A DNA stretch of 51,640 nt from Streptosporangiaceae bacterium (GTDB lineage: Bacteria; Actinomycetota; Actinomycetes; Streptosporangiales; Streptosporangiaceae), in NCBI GenBank assembly GCA_025934635.1, contig JAICWX010000018.1, positions 1-51,640 on the forward strand, in the 5' to 3' direction. Shown piece by piece: positions 8,212 to 16,273 of the stretch. Every line of letters starts with the position of its first letter. Within the stretch, counting starts at the first letter, position 1. The notes beneath the pieces were generated by a model. That model had not been told where the DNA came from and made no database searches. It saw only the letters and a list, made by a program, of their open reading frames with translations. A program made the translations under genes and the position numbers.

Positions 8212-8880
8212 TCAGCTGGTGCGGCGCAGGCGGCGCTTGGCCAGGTCGTCGGTGAAGCTGGTGCCGCCCGGCGGTACCGCGACGAGGCCGTCTTCGGCCC
8301 GGACGGCGGGCAGCACGGCCAGGTCGCCCTCCACCTCGCGCCAGACGCGGCCGAGCGCGATCCCGAATACGCCCTGGCCGCCTTGCAGCAGGTCGACCAC
8401 CTCGTCGGCGGAGGTGCACTCGTAGACGCTGACCCCGTCGCTCATCAGCGTCACCTGGGCCAGGTCGGCGCTGCCCCGGTCGCGCAGGTGCTGGACCGCG
8501 GCCCGGATCTGCTGCAGCGAGATCCCGGTATCGAGCAGCCGCTTGACCACCTTGAGCACCAAGATGTCGCGGAAGCTGTACAGCCGCTGGGAGCCGGAGC
8601 CGTGGGCCGCGCGGACGCTCGGCTCGACCAGCCCGGTCCGGGCCCAGTAGTCGAGCTGGCGGTAGGTGATCCCGGCCGCGGAGCAGGCCGTCGGCCCGCG
8701 GTAGCCGACCTCATCGGGAGCCGATCCGGACTGGGCGGAAACCTCGGTCTGGGCCGGGACGCCGGGGTCGCCGGGCAGGCCGGGGATCTCGCTGTCGTCG
8801 AACAGCGTGCCCTGCGGGCCGCCGGCGGAGGCACTGGTGCCGGGCACCCTGTCTCCGTCGTTACCCCTGGTTACCGCCAC
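8212..8880 (-). CDS. MerR family transcriptional regulator
   Basis: About 222 residues. A disordered N-terminal 50 residues lead into a MerR helix-turn-helix domain: EVGYRGPTACSAAGITYRQL, then DYWARTGLVEPSVR, YSFRDILVLKVVKRLLDTGI and LQQIRAAVQHLR. Residues from about 120 form a conserved C-terminal effector domain. It sits between a DUF151 nuclease and the gcvP side, the position of Rv1830 in M. tuberculosis as I recall it, so it is probably that orthologue rather than a metal- or drug-sensing MerR; no Cys sensor motif is seen. GTG starts at 8892, 8886 and 8880 are in frame. GGAGG at 8889-8885 lies correctly for GTG 8880, so I use that. Target genes are not readable here. Confidence 0.88.
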   Translation of the reverse strand: MAVTRGNDGDRVPGTSASAGGPQGTLFDDSEIPGLPGDPGVPAQTEVSAQSGSAPDEVGYRGPTACSAAGITYRQLDYWARTGLVEPSVRAAHGSGSQRLYSFRDILVLKVVKRLLDTGISLQQIRAAVQHLRDRGSADLAQVTLMSDGVSVYECTSADEVVDLLQGGQGVFGIALGRVWREVEGDLAVLPAVRAEDGLVAVPPGGTSFTDDLAKRRLRRTS

Positions 8881-9009
8881 GCCCACCTCCACGGGAGCTG
8901 ACTACCCACGGTACTCGCACCGTAAGCCGCCCAGGCAGCGGCGTCAACGACCCCAGGCGGCGCGTCGCGACATTCGGGCGACCCGGTGCCATGTTAGGCA
9001 GACCGCCCG

Positions 9010-9480
9010 TCAGGTGGCGCGGCCGAAGTCCTCGGGCGAGATCGTGTCGAGAAACTCCCGGAACTTCTCGACTTCGTCTTCCTGCTCATCGGGGATGGCC
9101 ACGCCCGCCTCGTCCAGGATCTCGTCACTGGCGAAGATCTGCGCGCCGGTGCGCAGCGCCAGCGCGATCGAGTCCGACGGGCGCGCGCTCACCTCGGCCC
9201 CGTTGGAGAAGACCAGGTCCGCGTAGAAGATCCCGTCCCGCAGCGCGGTGATGTTCACCGTGCGCAGCTGGACGTTCAGCACTTCGAGCACGTCACGGAA
9301 AAGATCGTGCGTGAGCGGACGAAGCGAAACCATGCCCTGCTGGGCGAAGGCGATCGCCGTCGCCTCGACCGCCCCGATCCAGATCGGCAGGTACCGATCC
9401 CCCTGCGCCTCTTTCAGCAAGACGATGGGGCTGTTCGATGGCATCTCGACCCGGACGCCGATGACCTCCATCTGCCGCAC
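9010..9480 (-). CDS. DUF151 bifunctional nuclease family protein
   Basis: 156 residues, the full length of the family. Conserved blocks are complete: EVIGVRVEMPSNSPIVLLKE, RYLPIWIGAVEATAIAFAQQ, RPLTHDLF, FYADLVFSNGAEVSARPSDS and IALALRTGAQIF, ending in PDEQEDEVEKFREFLD. Family members are described as DNase/RNase-like proteins; the cellular role in actinobacteria is unsettled. The GTG at 9480 shares one base with the stop of the upstream ftsR-type gene; the ATG at 9471 is equally possible and gives the more usual N-terminus. It belongs to the conserved garA-ftsR-DUF151-merR string. Confidence 0.92.
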   Translation of the reverse strand: MRQMEVIGVRVEMPSNSPIVLLKEAQGDRYLPIWIGAVEATAIAFAQQGMVSLRPLTHDLFRDVLEVLNVQLRTVNITALRDGIFYADLVFSNGAEVSARPSDSIALALRTGAQIFASDEILDEAGVAIPDEQEDEVEKFREFLDTISPEDFGRAT

Positions 9481-10346
9481 TACAGCTCCGTCCTCACGTG
9501 CCTGGGGAACCTCTGCTGGCCACCACTCCCTTTGCCAAGGTACACCCGTAATCGACCGGAGGCCGAGCGCAGCCCCCCGGCGGCGGGCCCGCTGACAGGC
9601 ACGGCGGCGTGCCGGGCGGCATCCTGAACGGTCCCGGAACCGGCCGCGCTCAGGGTTTCGAGTTCCAGGACACGGGCGTGCAGCGGAGCCGAGGCCAGCC
9701 CGGCCTCGGCCAGCGCGGACTCCATCAGCGTCGCGTGCAGCCGCAGGGTGAGGTCGGCGATCTGCCAGGCCGTCCGGGCCGCCGCGTCGCGCGCGCCGGC
9801 GCCGCGCTGCCGCAGCTGGGGCGCCACGACCTGCTCGACCAGGTTGGCCTCGCGGTCGGCGGCCGCCTTGACCGCGCGCAGGTGCCTGGCCTGCACGCCG
9901 TACTGGCGCAGCGCGGCGACCGCCCGGGCCACCGCGAGCGCGTCGGCGCCGTACTGGCGGCCCATCCGGCGGATCAGGCCGTAATCCTCGAGCTCGGTCA
10001 GCTCCGCGTCGCTGATCTCGGCCGCGTCCAGCAGCTGGCGGCGGGTCATGTCGGCGGCCGCCCGGCCCGTGGCCGGCTCGCCCCCGGGCGCCTCGGCGTC
10101 GTCGGCCAGCCGTTCCCTGATCACCCGCAGCGGCAGGTAGGAATCCCGCTGCATCGTCAGGATGTACCGCAGCCGCTCGATGTCAGCGGCGGAGAACCGC
10201 CGGTAGCCCGACCGCGACCGGGCCGGCTCGATCAGGCCCTCCGCCTCCAGGAAACGGATCTTGGACGTGCTGATGTCAGGGAATTCCGGCCGCAGCTGGG
10301 CGAGTACCTCGCCAATGCCGAACTGACCGCCCTCCTGGGCATTCAC
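9480..10346 (-). CDS. ftsR: MerR family regulator, FtsR type
   Basis: 288 residues. N-terminal MerR winged-helix region: FGIGEVLAQLRPEFPDISTS, then KIRFLEAEGLIEPARSRSGY, RRFSAADIERLRYIL. Residues 100-225 form the helical effector domain typical of Rv1828/FtsR. In Corynebacterium FtsR activates ftsZ and influences division; I transfer the symbol on the basis of domain pattern plus position next to garA and the DUF151 gene. The C-terminal tail (about residues 228-288, PLHARVLELETLSAAG onward) is longer than I expect for the family and is low in complexity, so a late frameshift or lineage-specific extension is possible. It lies 42 nt downstream of garA and overlaps the next start by one base. 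Confidence 0.87.
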   Translation of the reverse strand: MNAQEGGQFGIGEVLAQLRPEFPDISTSKIRFLEAEGLIEPARSRSGYRRFSAADIERLRYILTMQRDSYLPLRVIRERLADDAEAPGGEPATGRAAADMTRRQLLDAAEISDAELTELEDYGLIRRMGRQYGADALAVARAVAALRQYGVQARHLRAVKAAADREANLVEQVVAPQLRQRGAGARDAAARTAWQIADLTLRLHATLMESALAEAGLASAPLHARVLELETLSAAGSGTVQDAARHAAVPVSGPAAGGLRSASGRLRVYLGKGSGGQQRFPRHVRTEL

Positions 10347-10388
10347 GCGGCGTCCCCGCGTGCCGGGCAGACCTGGGCCCGCACGAGC

Positions 10389-10988
10389 TTACGCATAGTC
10401 CTGGGCGCCTCTGCCGCGCCGGTCGGCCGATGGCGTCCTCGGGTCCGGCCCGATGTCCTGGCTGGTCAGGAACAGCAGCCGGAACTTGCCGATCTGCACC
10501 TCGTCCCCGCCGGCCAGCTCGGCCTCCTCGATGCGCTCCCGGTTCACGTAGGTGCCGTTGAGGCTGCCGACGTCGCGGACGGTGAACCTGGCGCCATGGC
10601 GGTAGAACTCGGCGTGCCGCCGGGACACGGTCACGTCATCGAGGAAGATGTGGCTGTCCGGATGGCGGCCGGCCGTGGTCAGCTCGCCGTCGAGCCGGAA
10701 CCGGCTGCCCGCGTTGGGACCGCGCATGACCAGGAGCAGCGCGCTGCCCGGCGGCAGCGCGCCGAACGCCGCGGAGTCCGGGAACAGGTCCTCGCCGAGA
10801 TCATCGTCGGTCCGGCCCAGTGAAATCGTCGACGTGGTCTCGCCCGGCCGCTCGCCGGGACCGGCCGGGCCGGCCGGCATCCCCGATCCGGGCGGCACCG
10901 GCGCGCTCAGCTGGGTCCCGCAGTACGAGCAGAACCTGGCCCCGTCGGGGTTCGGCCGGCCGCACCGGGCGCAGTAGACGCGTGGCAT
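10389..10988 (-). CDS. garA: GarA/OdhI-type FHA protein with N-terminal zinc ribbon
   Basis: 199 residues. Zinc-ribbon cysteines C6, C9, C20 and C23 (YCARCG, FCSYCG) come first, then a linker with the GETTSTISLGR segment whose Thr pair (T51, T52) corresponds to the PknB/PknG phosphorylation site of GarA. The FHA domain follows: LPPGSALLLVMRGPNAGSRF, GRHPDSHIFLDDVTVSRRHA and DVGSLNGTYVNRE, almost word for word the M. tuberculosis GarA domain. Known role: unphosphorylated GarA binds 2-oxoglutarate dehydrogenase and glutamate enzymes, shifting carbon between the TCA cycle and glutamate; phosphorylation closes the protein on itself. The ATG at 10988 is preceded by GGAGG about 12 nt upstream; the frame extends to 11171 without conserved sequence. 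The mycobacterial protein, as I recall it, has no zinc ribbon. Confidence 0.93.
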   Translation of the reverse strand: MPRVYCARCGRPNPDGARFCSYCGTQLSAPVPPGSGMPAGPAGPGERPGETTSTISLGRTDDDLGEDLFPDSAAFGALPPGSALLLVMRGPNAGSRFRLDGELTTAGRHPDSHIFLDDVTVSRRHAEFYRHGARFTVRDVGSLNGTYVNRERIEEAELAGGDEVQIGKFRLLFLTSQDIGPDPRTPSADRRGRGAQDYA

Positions 10989-11400
10989 GGCTCCGCTCGG
11001 CCTCCCCTGGTCGTACCGGTCATCGTCTTCGAGCGATTCAGCCCACGGTACGCGAGAGGGGGCAGGACGGTCTATGCGCCACGCGAACAGCCCGCGCCGT
11101 CCGCGTCGGCCATTTTCGCCGCGACGCTTCCGCCACACCGCTGAATCACCTCCGCCGTGCACCCGCGCCATGCACTCTTGCCCTGCCCGGGCCCGTCGCC
11201 GGGTCCGTCCCGGCGGGCGGCGGCCGCCGGGCGAATCGCAATGCGCGCGATTCTTTCACATCCGCGAAAAACGCGTGGGTCGGGTCTTTCGCTCGCGTGA
11301 GGACACAGCTTACCTGGCCGCGGCGTGAATATCCGGGGACCTAACCGCAGTATCCAGGACACCGTAAGGTTACCGCCAGCCCCTGGCCGGGGAGCTCTTC
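10989..11400. other. Gene-free stretch upstream of garA
   Basis: About 410 bp between garA and the end of the manC-like gene. Open frames here show no conserved protein sequence. On the minus strand GTACCGTGG (near 11056-11048) and GGATACTGCGG (near 11360-11350) look like -10 elements, so garA probably has its own promoter and a long leader. gcvH, which precedes garA in mycobacteria, is not found here. Confidence 0.5.
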
Positions 11401-13899
11401 TCAGCGTCCTGCCTGCTCAACTACCGTAGCCCACTCCTCGAGGAGCAGCTGGGCGGTGTCGGCGTCGCTTCCCTCCGCCCACAAGTTGGTGACCGCATCG
11501 GCCGGGTCGGGCAGCACGAGCACCCAGCCGCGGTCACGCTCGATCACCCGCACGCCGTCGGTGGTGTCGATCTCGTGGTCGCCGGCCGCTTCGATCACCA
11601 TGCGCATGACACCGCCCTTGGCCGCCCAGGGCGTGGGGACGGACCGGCGGAACAGGTGCGCGACCGGGATCCTGGCGTCGATCTGGCTCAGTGTCAGCCG
11701 GGTCCGCGCGACCAGGCCCAGCAGCCGGACGAAGGCCGCGATGCCGTCGATGGTCCGGGCGCACTCCGGCACCACGAACCCGCCGTGGCCGTCGGCCGCG
11801 AAGATCACGTCATCCTGGGCCGCGGCCAGCGTCAGCGCGTGCATGGTGGTGGGCGTCCATTCCACCTGGACGCCGTGGAACCGGCACACCTGCTCGGCCA
11901 CCCGGGTCGTGGTCACCGGCAGCGCGACGCGGCCCCGCTTGCGCTCGGCGGCGACCAGGTCGAGCACCGCCAGCAGCGCGCGGTCCTCGCTGACCAGCTC
12001 GCCCTTCTCGTCCACGAGCTGAATCCGCTCCCCCACCGGGTCGAACCTGACGCCGAACGCGGCCCGGGACGAGGACACCACGTCGGCCAGCCGCTGCAGG
12101 CCCGCGCGCTGCTGCGCGATGGTCTCGGTCGGCGACACCTCGTCCAGCCGGTTATTCAGGGTGTGCACGTCCACCCCGATAGTGCCCAGCAGGCTGGGCA
12201 GCACCAGCGACGCGGTGCCGCCCGCGCAGTCCGCCACCACCTTGAGGCCGGCCTCGCGCACACCGCTCATGTCGATGCAGCGGATCAGTTCCCGGGTGTA
12301 GGACTCCACGACCCGGGGCGGGTAGCTGAGCTCGGCGATCTCGCCGGGGAAGGCCCGCCGGAACTCCTGCCGGGAGAAGACCCGCTCCAGCTTGCGCTGG
12401 TCGGCCTGGGACAGCTCGGCGCCCCGCTCGTCCAGGAAGATGATGTCGACCGACTGCGGGTCCCCCGGCGTGGTGCGCAGCGCGATCCCGCCGCTGTAGT
12501 GGTCCCTGGCGGTCTCGTACCTGGCCACCGGCAGCGGCTGCGCCTCCAGGTCCACCACGTTGATGGCGCTGGCGTTGAGCGCGCCCTGCACGGCCCGCTT
12601 GAGCGTGCGGGCGGCCCGGGACACGTCCCGGGAGGTGGTGACGGTAGAGCCCTTGCGCAGCATGGTGGCGTACGCACTGGCCAGCCGGACCGCGAGCTCC
12701 GGGGTGACCTCCACGTTGACCAGGCCGGACACGCCGCGCGGGCCGAACAGCGTGCGCTGGCCCCGGGATTCCCAGATGACGCTGGTGTTGACCACCGCGC
12801 CGGCCTCGATGGTCTTGAACGGGTAGACCTTCACCCCGGCGGACAGGTAGGCCTCGGGCTCGATCACGCACTCATCACCGACGACGGCGCCTTCCTCGAT
12901 CCTGGCCAGCCGCATCACGTCGGTGTTCTTCCCGATCACGCAGCCGCGCAGGGTCACGCCCTGGCCGACGTAGACGTTGTTGTGCACCACGGCGCGGTGC
13001 AGGAAGGCGCCCTCCTTGACCACCACGTTGCTGCCGATCACGGTGTACTCGCGCAGGTGCGCGCCCGCCTCGATCTTGGCGTAGTCGCCGATGCACAGCG
13101 GGCCGGTGAGGACCGCGTCGGTGTCGACCTCGGCGCCGGGGGCGACCCACACGCCGGGTGAGACCTCGAAGCCGGCGATGTCGGTCTGGACCCGCCGGGC
13201 CAGCACGTCGGCCTGGGCCTTGAGGTAGCTCTCGTGGGTGCCGACGTCCTCCCAGTAGCTGTCCGAGACATAGCCGTACAGCGGCGCCCCGCGGGCGAGC
13301 AGCTTCGGGAAGACGTCACCGGACCAGTCCACCGCCTCGCCCGGCGGCACCTCGGCGAGGACCTCGGGCTCCATCACGTACAGGCCGGTGTTGACCGTGT
13401 CCGAGAACACCTGGCCCCAGGTGGGCTTCTCCAGGAACCGCTGGACCTGGCCGTCTTCCTGGGTGATCACGATGCCGAACTCGAGCGGGTCCGGCACCTT
13501 GGCCAGCGCCACCGTGACCAGCGCGCCCTTGTCCTTGTGGAAGCGGACCAGGTCAGTGAGGTCCATGTCGGTGAGGGCATCGCCGGAGATGACGAGGAAG
13601 GGCTCGTCCCGCAGTGCCTCCCCGGCGTTCCGCACGCTGCCCGCGGTCCCGAGCGGCATCTCCTCGGTGGCGTACTGCAGGCTCATCCCGAACTCCTCGC
13701 CGTCGCCGAAGTAGTTCCGGACGAGGGCGGCGAGGAACTGGACGGTCACGACCGTCTCGTCGAACCCGTGCCGCTTGAGCAGCCGCAGTACGTGCTCCAT
13801 GATCGGGCGGTTGGCCACGGGAAGCAGCGGCTTGGGCTGGTTCGCGGTCATGGGCCGCAGGCGCGTCCCCTCGCCCCCTGCCATGACGACGGCCTTCAA
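11401..13899 (-). CDS. Mannose-1-phosphate guanylyltransferase-like protein with hexapeptide and degenerate phosphomannomutase domains
   Basis: 832 residues in three domains. Residues 1 to about 235 are a sugar-nucleotide transferase: MKAVVMAGGEGTRLRPMTAN with the pyrophosphorylase signature, then VISGDALTDMDL and EKPTWGQVFS. Residues about 245-370 form left-handed beta-helix repeats (VVVKEGAFLHRAVVHNNVYV). Residues about 385-832 have the phosphohexomutase fold, but the catalytic serine loop (TASHNP in active enzymes) reads RTTPGDP near residue 473, the metal loop DGDxDR reads DPVGER, and the sugar loop reads DGHGGF. I infer GDP-mannose (or related NDP-sugar) synthesis by the first domain and a non-catalytic third domain. 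The TTG start at 13899 is fixed by the family N-terminus; AAGGAG lies 11 nt upstream. It follows a phosphatidyltransferase gene by 57 nt. Confidence 0.9.
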   Translation of the reverse strand: MKAVVMAGGEGTRLRPMTANQPKPLLPVANRPIMEHVLRLLKRHGFDETVVTVQFLAALVRNYFGDGEEFGMSLQYATEEMPLGTAGSVRNAGEALRDEPFLVISGDALTDMDLTDLVRFHKDKGALVTVALAKVPDPLEFGIVITQEDGQVQRFLEKPTWGQVFSDTVNTGLYVMEPEVLAEVPPGEAVDWSGDVFPKLLARGAPLYGYVSDSYWEDVGTHESYLKAQADVLARRVQTDIAGFEVSPGVWVAPGAEVDTDAVLTGPLCIGDYAKIEAGAHLREYTVIGSNVVVKEGAFLHRAVVHNNVYVGQGVTLRGCVIGKNTDVMRLARIEEGAVVGDECVIEPEAYLSAGVKVYPFKTIEAGAVVNTSVIWESRGQRTLFGPRGVSGLVNVEVTPELAVRLASAYATMLRKGSTVTTSRDVSRAARTLKRAVQGALNASAINVVDLEAQPLPVARYETARDHYSGGIALRTTPGDPQSVDIIFLDERGAELSQADQRKLERVFSRQEFRRAFPGEIAELSYPPRVVESYTRELIRCIDMSGVREAGLKVVADCAGGTASLVLPSLLGTIGVDVHTLNNRLDEVSPTETIAQQRAGLQRLADVVSSSRAAFGVRFDPVGERIQLVDEKGELVSEDRALLAVLDLVAAERKRGRVALPVTTTRVAEQVCRFHGVQVEWTPTTMHALTLAAAQDDVIFAADGHGGFVVPECARTIDGIAAFVRLLGLVARTRLTLSQIDARIPVAHLFRRSVPTPWAAKGGVMRMVIEAAGDHEIDTTDGVRVIERDRGWVLVLPDPADAVTNLWAEGSDADTAQLLLEEWATVVEQAGR

Positions 13900-13956
13900 T
13901 GGCTTTGCGGCTCCTTTCCGGTTTCCGCCATTATGTGCACCCCGTCACGGGCGGAA

Positions 13957-14553
13957 TCAAGGACGCGTGTTGTCACCTAACGAACTCGCAGTGTCACCTA
14001 TCAGGCTCTTGACCTGACTCAGGTACAGCATCGCGGCCCACCAGTACAGGACAGTTCCCCAGGTCGCAAAGGTCCAGCCTAGTATCCGGGCCAGCGTCCC
14101 GCCCCACCCGGGGTGATCACCAAGAAAAAGCAAGGGAAACGCATAAAGCAAGCAAAGAGTGGCGGCCTTGCCGACGAAGCTGACCTGGAGGGTGCCGAAT
14201 CCGGCCCGCCGCCGCAGCGTCGCGAGCGCGGCGCCGACGGTGATCTCGCGCAGGGCCAGGACGGCGACCAGCCACCACGGGATGACGTCCCGTACCGCCA
14301 GCGCGACGATGGTGGCCGCGATGTACAGCCGGTCCGCGGCCGGGTCCAGCAGCTGGCCGAGCCGGCTGGTCTGGTTGAGCGCGCGGGCGATCTTGCCGTC
14401 CAGCCAGTCGGAAATGCCCGCCGCCATGAGCACGCCCACCGCCCAGTAGTCGGCGGTCGCGCTCCGCGGGCCCAGCACCAGCCACAGGAATAGCGGCACG
14501 CCGACTAGCCGCAGTGCGCTGATCCCGTTCGGGATCGTCAGGACCCGGTCCAC
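13957..14553 (-). CDS. CDP-alcohol phosphatidyltransferase family membrane protein
   Basis: 198 residues, close to the family's usual length. The signature motif is complete: SDWLDGKIARALNQTSRLGQ followed by LLDPAADRL, that is D-x2-D-G-x2-A-R-x8-G-x3-D-x3-D. Several hydrophobic helices follow (DVIPWWLVAVLALREI, AATLCLLYAFPLLFLG, FATWGTVLYWWAAMLYL). It would move a phosphatidyl group from CDP-diacylglycerol to an alcohol at the cytoplasmic membrane; the acceptor (glycerol phosphate, inositol phosphate or other) cannot be told from these motifs. The GTG start at 14553 gives VDRVLTIPNGISALRLVGVP, the typical N-terminus. It has no ribosome binding site but a GATACT -10 ends 6 nt upstream, suggesting a leaderless transcript. 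Confidence 0.92.
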   Translation of the reverse strand: MDRVLTIPNGISALRLVGVPLFLWLVLGPRSATADYWAVGVLMAAGISDWLDGKIARALNQTSRLGQLLDPAADRLYIAATIVALAVRDVIPWWLVAVLALREITVGAALATLRRRAGFGTLQVSFVGKAATLCLLYAFPLLFLGDHPGWGGTLARILGWTFATWGTVLYWWAAMLYLSQVKSLIGDTASSLGDNTRP

Positions 14554-14574
14554 GGACCCAGTATCCTGGAGGAA
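14554..14574. promoter_or_regulatory. Compact divergent promoter between the phosphatidyltransferase gene and prfC
   Basis: Only 21 bp separate the two start codons. Minus strand: GATACT (14565-14560) ends 6 nt before GTG 14553. Plus strand: TATCCT (14562-14567) ends 7 nt before ATG 14575. Both fit the -10 spacing of leaderless actinobacterial transcripts, and the two hexamers overlap, so the promoters probably compete. A GGAGG (14568-14572) close to the prfC ATG could also serve as a short-spaced ribosome binding site. Confidence 0.5.
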
Positions 14575-16194
14575 ATGACTATCGCGGAAACGGGGGCGCC
14601 TCCGCGGGCGGCCGACCCCAGGGTGCTCGCCGAAGCGGGCAGGCGCCGCGCGTTCGCCGTCATCAGCCATCCCGACGCGGGCAAGTCCACCCTCACCGAG
14701 GCGCTGGCGCTGCACGCGTCGGCGATCACGCAGGCCGGCGCGGTGCACGGCAAGGCGGGCCGCCGGGGCGTGACCTCCGACTGGATGGCGATGGAGCGTG
14801 CCCGCGGCATCTCGATCACCTCGGCGGCGCTTCGCTTCGATTACGGCGCCACGGTGCTCAACCTGCTGGACACCCCGGGCCACGCCGACTTCTCCGAGGA
14901 CACCTACCGGGTGCTGTCCGCGGTGGACTGCGCGATCATGCTGCTCGACTCGGCCAAGGGCCTGGAGCCGCAGACGCTGAAGCTGTTCGACGTCTGCCGC
15001 AGCCGGGGCGTGCCGGTGATCACGTTCGTGAACAAGTGGGACCGTCCCGGCCGGGAGCCCCTCGAGCTGCTCGACGAGATCGAGCAGCGGATCGGGCTGC
15101 ACCCGGCGCCGGTGAACTGGCCGGTCGGGGTGGCCGGCGACTTCCGCGGGCTGATCGAGCGGGCCTCCGGGGAGTACGTGACCTTCGAGCGGACGCCCGG
15201 CGGGGCCGGGCGGGCCCTGGAGACGGTCCTGGACCCCGCGGCGGCGCAGGCCCGCGACGGCGCCGCGTACGCCGCCGCGGAAGAGGAACTCGCGCTGCTC
15301 GACGAGGTCTACGGCACCGCCGTCGACATGGAGACCTTCCTGGGCGGGGTGACGAGCCCGGTCTTGTTCGGGGCCGCGCTGCCGAACTTCGGGGTCCGCA
15401 GGCTGCTGGACGCGGTAACCGCGTACGCCCCCGCGCCGTCCCCCCGGGACGACATCAAGGGCGAGCCCCGGCCGGTCGGCGCCCCGTTCTCCGGGCTGGT
15501 GTTCAAGGTGCAGGCCAACATGGACCCGGCCCACCGGGACCGGATGGCATTCGTGCGGGTGTGCTCCGGCCGGTTCGAGCGCGGCATGGTGCTGACCCAC
15601 GCCGCCACCGGGCGCCCGTTCGCGACGAAGTACGCGCAGTCGATGTTCGGCCAGGACCGGGAGACCGTCGAGGAGGCCTTCCCCGGGGACGTGATCGGGC
15701 TGGTCAACGCCACCGCGCTGCGGCCCGGCGACACCCTGTACGCAGGCGAGGCCCCGGTCGAGTTCCCGCCCATCCCGAGCTTCGCCCCCGAGCATTTCGC
15801 GGTGGTGCGCGGCAAGGATGCCGGCAAGGCCAAGCAGTTCCGCCGCGGCATCGAGCAGCTGGACACCGAGGGCGTCATCCAGGTCCTGTCCTCCGACCTG
15901 CGCGGCGACCAGGCCCCGGTGCTGGCCGCCGTCGGGCCGCTGCAGTTCGACGTGGTCCTGCACCGGCTCGAGCACGAGTTCGGCTCACGGGCCGAGCTCG
16001 ACCACCTGGACTACAGCATGGCCCGGCGCACCGACGCCGACGGCGCCCGCGCGCTGGCCGGACAGCGCTCGGTCGAGGTGCTCACCCGGCGCGACGACGG
16101 CGCCCTGCTCGCCCTGCTCAGCGACAAGTGGCGGCTCGCCCAGGTCCAGCGCGAGCACCCGGACATCCTGCTCGAGCCCCTGATCGCCGGCTGA
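14575..16194 (+). CDS. prfC: Peptide chain release factor 3
   Basis: 539 residues, the normal length. Translational GTPase that recycles RF1/RF2 from terminating ribosomes. GTP-binding motifs: P-loop VISHPDAGKSTLTEAL (G1), RGISITSAALRFDY (G2), LLDTPGHADFSEDTYR (G3) and FVNKWDRPGREP (G4). The PHP-AGK form of the P-loop and the sequence MAMERARGISITSA are characteristic of RF3 and separate it from EF-G, as does the lack of EF-G domains IV-V. It is divergent from the phosphatidyltransferase gene with a 21-bp gap and faces a strong hairpin terminator at its 3' end. Confidence 0.96.
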   Translation: MTIAETGAPPRAADPRVLAEAGRRRAFAVISHPDAGKSTLTEALALHASAITQAGAVHGKAGRRGVTSDWMAMERARGISITSAALRFDYGATVLNLLDTPGHADFSEDTYRVLSAVDCAIMLLDSAKGLEPQTLKLFDVCRSRGVPVITFVNKWDRPGREPLELLDEIEQRIGLHPAPVNWPVGVAGDFRGLIERASGEYVTFERTPGGAGRALETVLDPAAAQARDGAAYAAAEEELALLDEVYGTAVDMETFLGGVTSPVLFGAALPNFGVRRLLDAVTAYAPAPSPRDDIKGEPRPVGAPFSGLVFKVQANMDPAHRDRMAFVRVCSGRFERGMVLTHAATGRPFATKYAQSMFGQDRETVEEAFPGDVIGLVNATALRPGDTLYAGEAPVEFPPIPSFAPEHFAVVRGKDAGKAKQFRRGIEQLDTEGVIQVLSSDLRGDQAPVLAAVGPLQFDVVLHRLEHEFGSRAELDHLDYSMARRTDADGARALAGQRSVEVLTRRDDGALLALLSDKWRLAQVQREHPDILLEPLIAG

Positions 16195-16224
16195 CCCCGC
16201 CCGGTTCCTGACCGGCCAGGTCCT

Positions 16225-16256
16225 GACGGGCCGGCGCTCCTGACCGCCGGCCCGTC
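16225..16256. terminator. Bidirectional hairpin between prfC and a convergent gene
   Basis: Perfect 12-bp stem GACGGGCCGGCG (16225-16236) with CGCCGGCCCGTC (16245-16256) and an 8-nt loop. It lies 31 nt after the prfC stop and 18 nt before the stop of the convergent secreted-protein gene. No T-tract follows on either strand, as is common in actinobacteria. Confidence 0.75.
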
Positions 16257-16273
16257 GTCGCCCGCTGAGATCA

